DNA of 64,000 nt from positions 54,742,742 through 54,806,741 of the forward strand of contig ML679966.1 in the NCBI GenBank assembly GCA_007922225.1, read 5' to 3'. This stretch comes from Emydura subglobosa. Taxonomy: Eukaryota; Chordata; Testudines; Chelidae. The first letter of the stretch is position 1, and each line of letters begins with the position of its first letter. The notes beneath the pieces were generated by a model, which was given only the letters and a program-made list of their open reading frames with translations, did not search any database and was not told where the DNA came from. Both the position numbers and the translations under genes were made by a program. Positions 23,470 through 35,309 of the stretch are shown in pieces.

Positions 23470-26400
23470 GAGTTTCCCATCATATCATTAAAGTAAAACT
23501 TGACTGCAAGAATGCCATGTGTATAACACGTGGCAAACAGTTCAGACACATTCCCATCACCCTGCTCCTTCTCATATACAATAAATTAACTGCATTCAAA
23601 AGCAAGAATGGTCAAAATTGGGAGTACTGTATCTTTAAGGATCAATCTGAATTTTAATGAAGGATTACATCTGGGGCTTACAATGGTTTATCCTAAGCAA
23701 AATCATGGAGACTGAAATATTGATGATTTAAGGATTTGAGGGTTTAAAGTGTTCAGCTCTTTGTGTATGTTGAGATTGTGTTATGAAACCTTCATTAAAG
23801 TTTCGTTTGAGTCATTAAGGAGAGCAATATCGTTTGCTAAACCCATTTTCTAGTAATTCTCCTGTTAGCTATGAGATGGTTCTCTTATTTTCCAATATGA
23901 AGCTTTTAATCTGCACACTTAAAGAACCCTAGTGCTTTTGTGTAGCCCTGCAGTTTGTGTTCACATCCCAATTTTATTGTTTTTGTTTTTCTGAGAGGTA
24001 GCAACATCTTTCTAACCTTTAATCTTCAAATATTCATCTGCAAATATCTACTAAGTCTAACCAGGTAAGAGGGAGTCTGACCACATTTTGTGTCATTAAC
24101 ACTGCAGAAATCCAAAAGATAAGAATTCATATAAGCATATATGATGCTTAATAGGCCCACTTCTACAAGATACTTTAAGTTCTTAGCAATTTAGTGTTCT
24201 TTTCATGAATATTTGATACAGCCAAATTAAGATCTTCCTCAATAAGTGGGAACTACCTGATTACTCCATTTTTTGTGTGTTTATATTGCCATAGTCAGTT
24301 TCACATAATTGGGCAGCTTCTATTAGCAGAAAGCATTCAGACTTTATTAAAAGTATTTGTAAAACTCATTTTCTTTAAATATGTAACATCTGCATTTGTC
24401 TCTGCTGGGCTCTGCCTTACTACCTCAAACAATCAAAACTAGACACATTATACATCTGCCATCTTTTATAATCTAAACTGCCTCAAGTAGGAACAATGCA
24501 TTTATATTTTATAATGAAAAGAAAGTCTCTGAATGCCAACTAGTAGACACAAAAGATTATCTTCCTATTTGCCAGGCTTGGATTGTCAGACATTAAATTT
24601 TTTAGCAGCCACTTCTGATGAATTATTGATGTTCTCACCATTTAGAAAATGGATCACATCACTAGAGTAATTAGCACCCTGCCACTTCTGTCTATCACAT
24701 TTAATGTGTCATGAGAGAACTCTGTGTAGAGCTACTTTTTAAATAAATGACTAGCTTTGTTTATCATCCATTGCTATATTGAAGATTACAATCTAGCACG
24801 TAGGGACAGTATTCAAGAGATTTAAGACCACAGAAGCATATGTGGCTCCCTTTTGTACACATGCATTTCTTCTAGGAAGTTAATAAGGATTTGTGTTTTT
24901 TTCTGAATATTTGAAATTAATGTGCTTAGCAAAGGCTTGAGAATCCTATATTCCTTGCACACCCCAAACTCTCGTTGATAGCAAATGGAATTTTTTGCAA
25001 AGTATGTAATATCATTTTCCCTATGAAAAACACATCCTTATTTCTGTCATACAACAATTCATAAGACATATAGTAGGAAAGTTTACTTAGGTGAATAGCT
25101 TATGATTTCATTTAATATTGTTAACTTACTATAAATTAAAGTTCATCACTCTAAATATTTTCTCTGCTTCTAATTTGATTAGCATGGTTTTGTGGAAGAT
25201 ATCAATTATTTTAGTAGATACTGGTCGTGGTTTGGATTAAGTGTGAGATACACTGGTTTGAGAGAGAAGCAAATGTAGAACATTTGAAGTTCTGTTTGAA
25301 TATTTTTAGGTAAGCTGCTGTGGCAGTAGTAAATAATGCATATTCAGACCAACATAACTAAAAATAAAATACATGTGGAATATCTGATACCAAAAACAGC
25401 AGATGTGTAGGAAAAAATGCTAGTAATTAATCCTTTGTACTTTCAAATTAATAAAATAAGTAATTTTCCTTTCATCATAGTAATTACTGCCTTGAAGTCG
25501 ATATCCAGAACAAGACCATTCTTGAAATATGAAGATTCTAAAGTTACTGCTGAAGAAATAAAAACAAAATCTTATTTAAACATAAATGTAGGATGTTTAG
25601 ATTCCTGGAATCTCTTATCAGGGCACAAAGCATTTGCCATAGTGTGCTGTCTATTTACAACTACATCAGTAAGATACAAGGCCAGGAATTATTCTTTACT
25701 CTCAACTTTCACATTCATGGGTTTTTGAAGTGTGACACTTTCTGATGACCCATTTATTTCTACAAACCCATGAAGAACGACTAAATTTAACACTGCGATA
25801 AGTAACTCTACATATTGACTAAATCATTCTATTAACTAAGTAACCTATAAGAATAATGCAAGTAAATTTAGAACAATGTGTTTTTTAAAAAAAGATGTCC
25901 CTGAATTGCATGCTTTTCACAGGCAACTGTGCCTCTAAATGAACACTCAATTACATGTGACCACATTCTAACTTTTTTGACAGCTGACATAAAAAACAAC
26001 CGAGGGTAAAAAAAAAAAAAAAAAAAAAGTAAAGAAATAAATGGGCGGCTCTGTAGGCACATCCACCTATTTAAATAGGCAAATGAATGTTCAACAGAAT
26101 TAGCTGTCTAATCGGATGCCTAAAATTAGTCTGTGGATTTGCATGTATAATCATGATATATATTGTACTGAAAGCTTTCTAATCCTTTGTCTTCCATTTC
26201 CATACACTTCAGATTACTAAAGACTATAGATGTTAGAGACCATCACAAAAAACATTCACAATCAGCTGTGAACAAAAATGCATCCAATAAAATAAAGAAA
26301 TATGTTCAAAAAAGGCAACAAAAACCATTTAAAAAACAGTGACGATAAACCCAGCTTATGACCCACTGACACTTCAAATGATTTTTTCTTATTTTTGGAA

Positions 26401-27295
26401 ACAGCTACACATTTAAAATACACCTAACAGCTCAAAGGTAAAATGGTTTATATCCCTCACTCAGTGCAAAGCCCAAGTAAATGGACTTTGCATAGGGAAC
26501 TAACTGGTTGAAGAAAAGGAATCTGCCTCTGTAATCTAGCCCTATGGTTTGGAACAGCTGCCCAACAACTTTTGCTATAGCCTATGGGCTGCATCTGGTC
26601 CTGAAACACCTACGTATTTTCTGTTGATTTGTTGGCCTCACCATTGCTCCTATCCTGGACTAGACTCACCAGGCTGTCAAACTGCCCCCAGCATGCTACG
26701 AAAGCAGAACGCTATAGCATGCAGGTTGTGCAGGATTTGCAGCTTCTCCATGGCCTCGTGCAGTGGAATTGCAATGATTCCATTTTGATTAGGGATGTCA
26801 ACAGCCACGGGTCAACATTTGGCCCCAAATAAATATGAAAAAGAAGTGTTAAATCTGCTCATACATCCAAACACTCTTAGAATATCATACTTAGCTCTTT
26901 CATTCTGCACAGTGCTTTGCAAATATTAACCATTGTTTCCACCGCTTGTGTGTTTCAAAAAACTAAGAGATAAAAAAACATTTTTACTCTGCTACTAGGG
27001 TACTCACTTGCTTCTAATTTTTCTTTTGGTTTCACTGCCTTTTAATAAGCGGAAAGGAGTTGTTTGCATCTGTTTACATAGTGCAAATGACAGCACAATT
27101 AGCAAAGAACATGTATCTTAATGAGCAAGGCAATGCTGATCAGGGTGCAAATGTGAGAATAAACCAGGCCATACATTTCTGAAAATCTGATTCTATTGCA
27201 AAATTTTAGACTACTGGGTATTGTTTCTGTGTGCTGTTAAAAAGTTGTGTTACACCAGAAGAGGCTGTATTTCACTTGTCAGGAAAGTTATAACT
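23470..27295. other. Long unannotated stretch, no gene seen
   Basis: AT-rich DNA with frames up to 103 codons (25417-25728) that lack motifs. A 21-base A-run lies at 26008-26028. No intact mobile element recognised. If conserved noncoding elements exist here, they cannot be told from one sequence. Confidence 0.4.
26008..26028. repeat. (A)21 homopolymer
   Basis: Uninterrupted run of A. It could be an old retroposon tail on the plus strand, but no SINE or LINE body precedes it. Confidence 0.9.
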
Positions 27296-27299
27296 TGTC

Positions 27300-27470
27300 A
27301 AACTTTTGAGTCTTCCCTGGATGAAAGGTGCTCTATAAATGTAAGTTATTAGTTTTTTACTCTGCATGTAGAAGCAGCAAGGTCCAGTGGGTGCACATTG
27401 AATATAGACTTGAGAGCCAGAGTTCTGTTCCTTTTTCTGCTCCTGACCTTCTGTGTTATCTTGTCTACAG
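27300..27470 (+). mobile_element. SINE fragments (MIR tail, then tRNA-derived head)
   Basis: 'gatgaaaggtgctctataaa' at about 27319 resembles the CORE-SINE 3' end. From about 27370, 'gcagcaaggtccagtgggtg' and 'gagccagagttctgttcc' with 'cctgaccttctgtgttatct' resemble a tRNA-derived SINE head and body. The hAT MITE that follows interrupts it at its TSD. Confidence 0.6.
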
Positions 27471-27477
27471 TGTAGAC

Positions 27478-27651
27478 CAGTGGTTCCCAAACTGTGGGTT
27501 GTGACCCCCATTAGGGTCACGCCATCAGCAGATGGGGTCGCAGCAATCCCTAGTATATGGAGCAAAATGGCGTCCTCCACGCTGTCTGGGGTCCTGGCAG
27601 GAAATACTTCATTAAAATGGGGTTGTGATGACAAAAATTTGGGAACCCCTG
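27478..27651. mobile_element. hAT MITE with 8-bp target-site duplication
   Basis: Ends CAGTGGTTCCCAAA and TTTGGGAACCCCTG are near-perfect terminal inverted repeats, 174 bp apart. Flanks gtgtagac (27470-27477) and gtttagac (27652-27659) match in 7 of 8 bases, the TSD size of hAT elements. No coding capacity. It lies inside the SINE text, so it is younger than that SINE. Confidence 0.9.
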
Positions 27652-27659
27652 GTTTAGAC

Positions 27660-30600
27660 TGTAAGGTCTTTAGGACAGAGCCTGCCTCTTGTTATGCTTT
27701 TGTACAGTATCCAACATAATGGGGTACTGATCTCATTTGGAGCTTCTAGTTAATGCTGTTAGCATAATAATAATAATACAGAGCTGGAGACCAAATCTTT
27801 CTGCAGCTGCACACTCTAGGCATGCACACTCCTTTATTTCTAGTTGTGATGGGCACTTTTAAATTGCCTTTATAAAAACATCCCTCTATGGATTTTGTGT
27901 GTGCAATTTGATGTTAAATTACACCTCATTAAGTGCTTACACCTCAATCAGATCCATGTTAGCTGACCCTTAAAGTTAGTGAGGCTCAAAATAGGAAAGA
28001 AAGTCTGCCTGCCTAGATCAAATTCTAGGATCAGGGCCTTAAAATGCATCTTTTAAAAACTGCATCTTTGGCCGCAAAATATACAGAAATTTGATATACA
28101 TCACTGTGTGTATTATCCTCTCAGGGACAATTCTAACACTGCACTTCCTTTCTGTCCTGTAGTGAATGGAGGAAGGTAGGAAAAGATTTCTTGTGCCTCC
28201 TCTTAAATATTTCAAGTTTAAAGCCTCTAATCTATTCATCTGTGAGTCTGCACTGGATAGCATGTGGACAGACTCCCATGTTCATGTGGAATCTCACTAA
28301 CTTTGATGGGGCTTGTGCCAGTACAGCAATCCATCTGTGTGTATAACTGTCACCTGCAGAATTGGGACTCTGGTTTGTATCCCCAAATGTGGAAAGAGTA
28401 TCCTGGCAACAATTTAAGGGCAAAATGAATTGGGGCTATGTTCTGAGAATGTTAATAAGAGTTGTCATGAACAAATGGAAAAAATGTGTGCATTTGATTG
28501 GCAGTATTTTTATTTGGTTACTTGTATAATTACCTTGGAAGTGCCTCAAAGAACAATTGTTTATAAATCCTTTTTTTCTAAGCACGGCCAAATAAAAAGA
28601 CCTTATTGCAAATAAAATGTCACTTCTGTTGCTTCTCAAACGAAAAAGAAATTAATTATGTGCAAGTGTGAAAAGTAAGATACATCACACACTAATCACT
28701 GACTTTAATGTTTTAATTTAGTTTAGATGGCTGTGAAGGTCCAAGAGAATCTGCTGGGATTTAAATCTCATGGAACTTTGATTTTTGTCACGTAATTTCA
28801 ACAAAAAAAGAGGTGACTTTTCTACAAAAATCTTACTCTAAATTCTCCAAACAGTATTTTAATGCTCTTATACTCACACACTTCACGTCACAGTGGGAGG
28901 GGTCAGGATGAAGAACACAGAGAAAGGATAAAGGGTAACATTTTCAAAAGTATGTAACTCACTTAAGGGCTGAGGTCCCATTGACTTTCAATAAGACATA
29001 TGCTTCTAAATTCTTTAAGCCCAGTTTTTTAAACATATTCAGATGTTGCTATGCTCAGCATTGCAAAGCCTAGGTGATTTAGGAGCCAGATTCTCGTTTC
29101 AAAAGGGACTTAGGCAGTTAGGAGCCTAAGTCCCATTGACTTCTAATAAGACTCTTATCTACTCTAATACCCAGGCATGTGAAAGAAAGCAAGACAGAGA
29201 TGCGGTCACATGTGCAAGCTCTGCTCCAACTGTAATTTTGTGGAAAGGCTGATGGTATCTGATTCAATGCACCTGTAAAGAAAGGCACAGGAGCCACTGG
29301 AGAATGGAGACACATTCCACTCCTCACAAAGAGCAGCCTTCACTGTCTCAGAAACTGAGGGACTCCCATGATGAACAGCCCTCTCCACTCTCATACATCA
29401 AGTATTCACCACATCTGTAAGCTCTGTCCCTTAAAGACTCCTCCCCTCCACCCCCCGCCTGTATTCTATGGCTTCTTGAGATAAATACCCCCTCTTCCGG
29501 TGGCTGTGTCAACTTTTGAATTGAGAACACTACTTAGAATAAATAGGGAAAAGCATTTGATGCTATTTCTTGTTTGCTTCATTGAAGGGATAAAATCACA
29601 TTGCTAAATCCTGTTTGAAGTCAGTGGAGCTACTCCAGTTTGTACCATTTTAGGATCTGGCTCACAGCTTTTATTTATTTGTTTTTGTAAGATGGCCTAT
29701 GATCTCTTGAGTGTAGCATCGCATCAAGATCAAAAGTAGTGTTCAGTGACATGGACCAATTAATAGAGCAGCTAAATCCCGTGTTTGGAAACTCATATCA
29801 GCCGTTTGGTGTATTGACATGGTATTTGTGGGCTAAAGGATGACTCTGAGCTTCCAGATGTGGGTTTGGGAAGTCCTAAGGGCCCCAGATATAAAATACG
29901 GATTCCTTGTGTATAAATTAACTGTGTCTGAGAGCCCAATTTATAGCCCTGTCTCTGCCATTACAATATAATACTGCAAAATAAAGTGTAATGAGTAACA
30001 CAGACAGACTTTGTCTCCAACAAATTTAAAAATTTGGTAAAATATGTCTATGAAATACTGAAAAAAATATTGATATTTTGTTATAGGTTTATATTTGGAG
30101 TGTAATTAAAGAATCCAAATGTATAAAGCTGTTCAGTTGTTTATAGATTTTGCATTTTTAATTCCATCTCCCAATTTATGGATTTTCATGACTAGATCAT
30201 AAATGAAAACGCTTTTCACTCTCCTCTCACCCTATCTCATCATCCCAGTTTCCCCCATATCCGTGACTTCTCATCGCAGGCCCAATCTCCTGGCCCAGTT
30301 GGGCTTTTCATATGATCTCAGTTTCATCACTTCCCCATCAAAACTGGCTGCCAGTCCCCGCCCCCACTCTCCAGGCTTCTGTCATATCTGCCTCAAGAAC
30401 ATTGCCACCAGGTGCTTCCACAGCGGTGGAATGCCACCCCCTAAGATAAATTCCTCTCATAATATATATACAAGTGAGGAAGATAAGAATACTAACTTGT
30501 ATTGCAGTCATTTTTCTCCCTATGTTTTAAAACAAATCTTAGACGTTATTTAAAATGAAGTTACCATGTAATACCTGCTGAGTTTCATTCTGAAATGAAG

Positions 30601-31140
30601 ATTCCACCACTTTGGAAATGGTTTTAAATTAAGGTACTGGAGCCCTGTATATTAATTACCCCACGCATGCTGTCAGAGAGGGACGTAACATAACACAGTT
30701 CTGTAAGAAATTGCCATTTGGTCCAGTAAATCCATGCCCTCCAAATGTTTTTCAGCTGCCTGTTTAGGGCTCGACTGTCACATTGCAATCTAGGCCAAGT
30801 AAAGGGCAGTACATAGCTGTGCTTCCCTGGGAGCTGGGTGGGGATGAGTCTGTGACTTAGAGTCACTCCCTGCTTTTCCCTTGCTCCTTGGGGGAAATAT
30901 ATCTCTTCCTGGTGCTGCTTATTTCTCCTTCCATGTCAACTCAATTCTGCCTTCTCCCAGCATCTGCCTGCCCACGCCTTGTCCTCTCCTCCCAACACAG
31001 GATCCGGGAATGCAGGTAGCCCACATAGAGGAGTAATGGGGCTCCCAAGGCCCCTTACTTTGCACATAGGTATGCAGCCAGATTCACAGGCATCATTACC
31101 TTCTCTCCACAAAATTAGGCAGCTATTTTAAAGCACATTT
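27660..31140. other. Mostly unannotated; small repeat pieces
   Basis: At about 28970-29155, two copies of 'cccattgacttt.aataaga' and 'aggagcctaagtcc' text mark a common palindromic amniote repeat. A 116-codon plus frame at 30203-30553 overlaps CT-rich text and has no motif. No gene is supported. Confidence 0.45.
28970..29155. repeat. Interspersed repeat of the 'cccattgactt' type
   Basis: Phrases 'gaggtcccattgactttcaa' (about 28972) and 'aagtcccattgacttctaat' (about 29128) repeat the same motif. The segment 'gggacttaggcagttaggag' is partly inverted to it. Class unknown. Confidence 0.45.
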
Positions 31141-31149
31141 GTTATATTT

Positions 31150-31440
31150 GCTTCTTGCCTCAGCCTACACTGAGGATTATATCAGTAGACCGTTATCAAA
31201 TACTTTTGAAAATCTAGGTATACAACATTTACTGCTTTACTCTTGCCTGCTGTGACAGTAAGCGCTTTAAAGATCTCCAACAAGTTATTTTAATGAGACC
31301 TTTATCTTTTAAATCTGTGTTGGACCTTTGTCAAAACATGTTTTCCAAGGTGCTCCCTCACTAAGTGCACAGAATTGTTTGTCGTACAATCTCTTGCCTA
31401 CAGCTGAAATTAACTGGTCTATAATTGTGTGCTGCATAGT
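31150..31440 (-). mobile_element. Ancient CR1/L3-like LINE fragment (RT)
   Basis: The plus strand reads as the reverse complement of the RT palm: 'tttgaaaatctaggtataca', 'catttactgctttactcttg', 'aaattaactggtctataatt'. The last corresponds to the CR1 'ITGLI' region. It is more diverged than the other CR1 copies. Confidence 0.65.
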
Positions 31441-31879
31441 AGAAGCCTCCACCAAAACTGTGCTTATTCATTAGGACTCACCTGTTTTATAAAATCTACA
31501 GTAATGTTACTTTGGTAAAGAGAAAATTAGACAACCCTTTAATAATGAGGCTGTACAAATATTTTACAAACAATTAAGTCTTGCAACACTCCCGAGACAG
31601 AGGGGTTGCCCTTTCTATAGATCGGGCAATTGAAGCACAGAGCCTGATCCTGTATTCCCTAAACACCCAAAGCTAAGACTGACTTCAAGGTCAAAAAGGC
31701 AAGAAGAAGAAATGATTACACAAGATGCAAGGCAGGGAAGAATAAAGCCATAAAGATTTTACCATTTTTCTACCCCTTTATCTGAACTATTCCTTTATCA
31801 GACCACTTTTCTATTGTCTTACCTTGTGATGTACTGGAAGTTTATACTTAACAAGTTTGTTCCTTTACCAGGTTCTTGT

Positions 31880-32330
31880 CTGAGAGGGTGTCACTGTATT
31901 TTTATATCAGTTTGGGTGAAGTGATTGGAGTCCTCGTTGTGGCCCTTTTCTGAATAATGATGTCAAGGTTGCTATCTTCCAATCTCCAGCTATCTGAGCT
32001 ATGTGTCATCAAAGAACTTCCCTCATTTCCATCTTCATGTCCTTTCAGTTTCCTAGAGGTACGTCTCCTAGACCTAGTACTTTGTTTATATTAATGTGTC
32101 ACTAACCTTTCCAGACCGATTTCCACTGGTATCTGTGTACTACAAATGCGTACTGTTTAATACCAGGGGAAATAGTGCATATGTTAGGCAGCACTCCATC
32201 AAACCTCTTTTTTTCTTTAAAGCCAGACAGAAAACATAGCAATTGTTTAATATCTGACATTTTGTTATCTCTGCGTCCAATTCCCCATTTTCATTTTTAG
32301 TGGTTTTATCTTTCGGGCTGACTGGCCTTC
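31880..32330 (-). mobile_element. Possible continuation of the ancient CR1/L3-like LINE
   Basis: 'cttccaatctccagctatct' and 'cattttcatttttagtggtt' resemble RT-upstream text read in reverse. Order and orientation agree with 31150-31440, but similarity is weak. Confidence 0.4.
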
Positions 32331-32798
32331 AAACCAAGATAGGACAATTGCTAGCTTTATAGGAGAGAAAGTGATGGACCTCTGTGGTAAATTAGTATTT
32401 TTGTTTTCAAAATGCTTTTGTTTTTATTAATTATGAGCTGAATAATGTCACAGAGGCTTTCGAGCCCCAGCAGAATCAGTGTAGGGCCCCAGACAACAGT
32501 TTTACCTTCACTGTGCACCTAAGGTTTGTTCTCCAATGGGGATCCTTACATCCTACAGAGAGTTAAGGAGCAAATCTAGGGGCAGGCACCAGTGGAACCA
32601 CCCCTTGATGAACTCTTCACTTCTTGTGCCTGTCACAGGGGCTGCTGCACCCTCAGAGCTCCATTAATGGCTGCACTGTGAGGCATGGGCTAGAGAATTC
32701 CTTCTCCTGCCCTCATTTCCCTATAAGTCCATCTACTGAGGCTTGGTGCAGGGGCATGTGCAGTTAGTGCTGAATCAGCAGTGAGAAGTATTTCTAGA

Positions 32799-32949
32799 CC
32801 CAGATTCACCAGCATGCTCCAGCTATTTTGTACCACTCTAACAACATGAAGTAGCCATAAACATGCCCTAACTGGTCAATTAAGGTGAGCTGCAGATGCT
32901 TTGTATCACTGGAGCATCTCAAAGCCACCAAGTGTACTGTGAATCTGGT
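32799..32949. repeat. Foldback MITE-like repeat
   Basis: cagattcac (32801-32809) and gtgaatctg (32939-32947) are perfect inverted ends; inner tgctccag and ctggagca also pair. About 150 bp overall. No clear TSD. Confidence 0.6.
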
Positions 32950-33409
32950 TCTTAGTATGTATTTGATAGGAATTATTTAATTTCTGCAGAAATACAAGTT
33001 CCATGCAGAAGAGATTATCAAAGACTCACAGGACAGTCAATTTTCAGTGGAAGCTTGTTCCCTAATTGACCTCTGTGTGTGTGAAAATCTCCCCCTTATT
33101 TTCCACCTCAGTCTTTCTTGGGTACAGAGATCTCTTTAGTTCTGAAAGCTGACTGAATATACTCCCCAGTTGAAGTAAAGTTCTTTTGTTTGCAACAGTC
33201 CTTTGCCCTCTGAATTATCTTTGATAGGGGATAGTCCCTGAGAAAGCATTTAACATCTGCATGCATAGGGGCACAGTAGACATAATGTGCTGCTGCTGCT
33301 TGTTGCTATTAAGGCCTGATCTGAAGTTCAGTGAAGTCAGTGTAAATCCTTTTATTGATTTCAATGGACTTTGCATCAAGCCATTTCTACAAAAAGTGTA
33401 AAGGAAGAG

Positions 33410-34489
33410 TGTGAAGGGGTATGCCAGGCCTTGATGCCCTGCTGGAGGCCTTGTGGCCTTACCACACCACACCCCAGGAAAGAGAATATGTGAGTCCTCC
33501 AGATTGCCTAGAGAGGCTAAGGGGTGTAGCCAATGAGAGATGCTGCAGGGAGCAGCCAATCAGAGCCCAGCAGGCTCATATAAAAGGAGCTACTGGGGTT
33601 CTGGTAGTTACTGGTTGGAGCCAGAAAAACAATGATTGGGCTTTTACTTGATGAGTAGGTGTCAAGCAAGACTTCAGACCTGAGATAAGGGTGAAGCTGA
33701 AGCTGAAGGGGCTAAGAGGGGAAGTGGCCTAGGTAAATGCAGCAGCAAATAGTTGAAGTGAAGCAGCAGGTGGCTGATACTTATAGGGTCCCTGAGTTGG
33801 AACCCAGAGTAGTGGGTGAGCCAGGGTCTTTCCCCCCTTGCCTGCCACAGGTGGAGTGGCCAAAGACCTGAAGAAGGAGATGGTAAACAGGCCCAGGAAG
33901 TGAGCTGAAGACCCCAAAGACTTTGATTTTCTTTCCCTTCCTCCACTCTCCCTCCCCTCCCTCCCCCACCTGAAGGGTACTGAACTGAGAGAGTAACACA
34001 GGTGGCAGGCAGTTGGAGCTTGCTGGGAGATGGAGAGTCTTCAGGGGGCATTGCTCCATCTAGAGCAGGCACTGTTTGAGAAGGAATGTTTGAGAACTAG
34101 TTCAGAAGGGGCTGAGGGACAGAGTGAAGGACAGCCCAGATGGGGGTGGGAAGGCTGAGCACTAAGATCAGAGAGAGAGAGAGTGCTAAAGAGACTAGCT
34201 CAGGGTATGGATTAGGCCCTATTTGGCTGAGTCATGGGGCAGGGCTACTGATAGAGACAAATAAGGGCACTGGAATAAGCTCTGTCAGACTGTGTACCCT
34301 GGAAAGGGTCTGTCTAGTTTGTTTGTACTCCTCTGGACTGTTTGACTGTGCTGGATGGATGAATCACTGAAGCCTGCCTGAGATTTAACTGCCAGCAGGG
34401 GTTGCTGCAGGTGAAGAAAAGCTGAGAGTACATGTGCAGACATACCTGGTTGGCAGGGGCATTTGCGTGTGGTGAGTGGCCCTGTCACA
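33410..34489 (+). mobile_element. Solo LTR with perfect 5-bp target-site duplication
   Basis: The element starts TGTGAAGGGG and ends CCCTGTCACA, with inverted TGTGA/TCACA ends. It is flanked on both sides by aagag (33405-33409 and 34490-34494). Length is 1080 bp. A promoter layout is visible in the first 180 bp: CCAAT at 33530-33534 and 33556-33560, TATAAAAG at 33579-33586. No internal retroviral region or second LTR is next to it, so it formed by LTR-LTR recombination. The 5-bp TSD fits Ty3/gypsy or ERV; which one is not settled. Confidence 0.88.
33530..33586 (+). promoter_or_regulatory. CCAAT boxes and TATA box of the solo LTR
   Basis: Two CCAAT boxes (33530 and 33556) precede TATAAAAG at 33579-33586, with about 19 bp between the second CCAAT and TATA. 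This fixes the LTR orientation as plus. Confidence 0.75.
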
Positions 34490-34639
34490 AAGAGCAATTT
34501 CAAGAAGATATGCAAATCATGTTTTCTCTGTCTTTACTTTTCTAAGGCTGGATGAGGCCTGAACTATAACACCCAAATTAATGGTTTTCTTTAATATCTT
34601 TATTGAGACTGAATGTGGGCCTGGCAGTCAGGAATTCCT

Positions 34640-34830
34640 GAAAATCATTCTGTCATGGCCTTGCAGGGGGCCTAAGACAAGTAACTTTCCTAGCTTCTGT
34701 TTCCTCCTTTACATAATGGAGATAATACTTGCCTACTTTGCAAGGGTGCTGCAAATAGTAGCTAACTTGGTATACAGCCGTTTGGAAATATGCTATATAT
34801 TGGTATTAAGTATGTTTAAGTGTTAAAATA
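34640..34830 (+). mobile_element. MIR-type SINE
   Basis: 'gcttctgtttcctcctttac', 'ataatggagataatacttgc' and 'caagggtgctgcaaatagta' follow the MIR body in sense orientation. Confidence 0.75.
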
Positions 34831-34996
34831 TGTTTAAAAATACCCATGACAACATACATTAACAATGGTGAATACAATTCTTCACTTAAAAAATGTTTTA
34901 CTGGAGGATTTCTACTGCTGTAGTTTCAACTCATCCTTACCCTGTTTTTTCAAAAGTCCACCCAGCAGCTGAGTCCAAAAGTCACAAAAGGAGGCA

Positions 34997-35302
34997 GTGC
35001 TACTAATTCCCCCTTCCCCTGATCTTTCACAAGCTTCAGGATCTGTGGAAATGTCAGCCAGGGCTAAAGTTGTAGAAATAGCTGTCCTCCAACCTCAAAG
35101 AACTCTTGTAGTTAATAACTTTTTTTCCTTTCCATACTATGAAACTCCCTTTACGGTTGCTGCAGTTCCAGTAATCGATGTGGAAGATCACTCAGAAAAC
35201 AGCTATTTTGACAAGATGGGGGACAGGCCAAGAGCTGTTGAAGAAGCACAAGGCCCCCACATGGATTCTCATACTTTAGTAGATATCCCAGCATCCCCTT
35301 GA
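34997..35302 (+). other. Unassigned 101-codon open frame
   Basis: An open frame starting ATG and ending TGA, acidic and serine/proline-rich in its second half. I do not recognise a domain, signal or membrane segment. Neighbours are a MIR upstream and unannotated DNA downstream. It could be chance or a decayed repeat ORF; nothing in the sequence supports expression. Confidence 0.2.
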
Positions 35303-35309
35303 TCTGAGG

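Noticed and set aside
26008..26028. A-run as poly(A) tail of a processed pseudogene
   Set aside because: No gene-like or LINE/SINE sequence is readable upstream and no TSD was found.
28970..29155. CRISPR-like or direct repeat array
   Set aside because: Only two imperfect copies of a common vertebrate repeat phrase; no regular spacers, and the DNA is vertebrate.
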